Part shown: positions 5,870 to 5,947 of the stretch, one piece after another | How the letters are laid out: the number at the start of each line of letters is the position of its first letter | How positions within the stretch are numbered: position 1 is the first letter of the stretch | Origin: an uncultured Eubacteriaceae bacterium | GTDB lineage: Bacteria > Bacillota > Clostridia > Lachnospirales > CAG-274 | NCBI GenBank assembly: GCA_946534775.1 | Contig: CAMNCZ010000082.1 | Coordinates: 1 to 5,947 of the forward strand | Direction: 5' to 3' | Length of the DNA stretch: 5,947 nucleotides | The notes under the pieces: model-generated | What the model was told of the DNA's origin: nothing | What the model saw: only the letters and a program-made list of their open reading frames with translations | Databases searched by the model: none | Position numbers and translations under genes: made by a program

Positions 5870-5898
5870 TTTACAGTTTTTTGAGTATATGGTATAAT
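5870..5898 (+). promoter_or_regulatory. Divergent rightward promoter with extended -10
   Basis: TTTACA (5870-5875), 17 bp, then a perfect TATAAT (5893-5898) with TG one base upstream (5890-5891). The predicted start is near 5905, about 29 nt before the ATG at 5934. This is among the best promoter matches in the window. An inverted repeat TTGAGT (5881-5886) / ACTCAA (5911-5916) brackets the -10 and start site. Confidence 0.83.
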
Positions 5899-5933
5899 TA
5901 AATCAGTAAAACTCAACTGACAAGGAATAATTT

Positions 5934-5947
5934 ATGGCGAAAAAAAT
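5934..5947 (+). CDS. Start of an unidentified rightward gene (cut by window edge)
   Basis: Only ATG GCG AAA AAA AT is present, giving Met-Ala-Lys-Lys followed by one incomplete codon. It is believed real because AAGGA (5922-5926) lies 7 nt upstream and a near-consensus promoter lies at 5870-5898. It is transcribed away from the yqeG-aro operon. The few residues do not allow any product to be named. Confidence 0.72.

Noticed and set aside
1..5947. CRISPR array, insertion sequence, phage or defence genes
   Set aside because: There are no regularly spaced repeats, no transposase or integrase motifs, and no abrupt change in base or codon use. All substantial frames are accounted for by housekeeping or signalling genes.

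Overview
The window looks like a chromosomal segment of a low-to-moderate GC Firmicute, most likely a member of the Clostridia. Three things support this: AT-rich intergenic DNA with sigma-A-type promoters and strong purine-rich ribosome binding sites, a yqeG-aroE linkage resembling the Bacillus/Clostridia arrangement, and a multi-domain membrane c-di-GMP protein of a kind common in Clostridia. I see no insertion sequence, phage gene, CRISPR array or other sign of recent transfer. The window reads as ordinary core genome plus one large signalling gene.

Layout, left to right. Positions 1-51 (minus) hold the 5' two-thirds of a tRNA-Trp(CCA), cut by the window edge, with its own strong promoter at 69-97. 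A rho-independent terminator at 171-205 closes the transcription unit to its right. Positions 226-3210 (minus) encode a 994-residue membrane protein, TM-dCache-TM-HAMP-PAS-GGDEF-EAL. Its GGDEF domain is degenerate and its EAL domain keeps every catalytic residue, so it is probably a c-di-GMP phosphodiesterase. It has its own extended -10 promoter (3252-3280), preceded by a short direct repeat.

Positions 3351-5774 (minus) form a tight four-gene operon transcribed in the order yqeG, aroE, aroK, aroQ, with gaps of 14, 4 and 6 nt. AroQ (3-dehydroquinate to 3-dehydroshikimate), AroE (to shikimate) and AroK (to shikimate 3-phosphate) catalyse three consecutive steps of the shikimate pathway. YqeG is a HAD-family phosphatase whose neighbourhood with aroE is conserved but whose role is not part of that pathway. 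The operon promoter lies at 5808-5836, and its position shows that YqeG starts at 5774, not at the more upstream ATG at 5807. I find no intrinsic terminator after aroQ, so read-through into the c-di-GMP gene is possible.

Positions 5775-5933 are a divergent intergenic region. It carries the operon promoter, a 13-bp palindrome within that promoter's spacer, and a near-consensus rightward promoter (5870-5898) for a gene of which only the first codons (from 5934) are in the window. Intergenic stretches are all under 180 bp. Nothing here looks like an undescribed system. The points most worth a second look are the GGDEF degeneration and the palindrome with a repeated half-site in the divergent promoter region.
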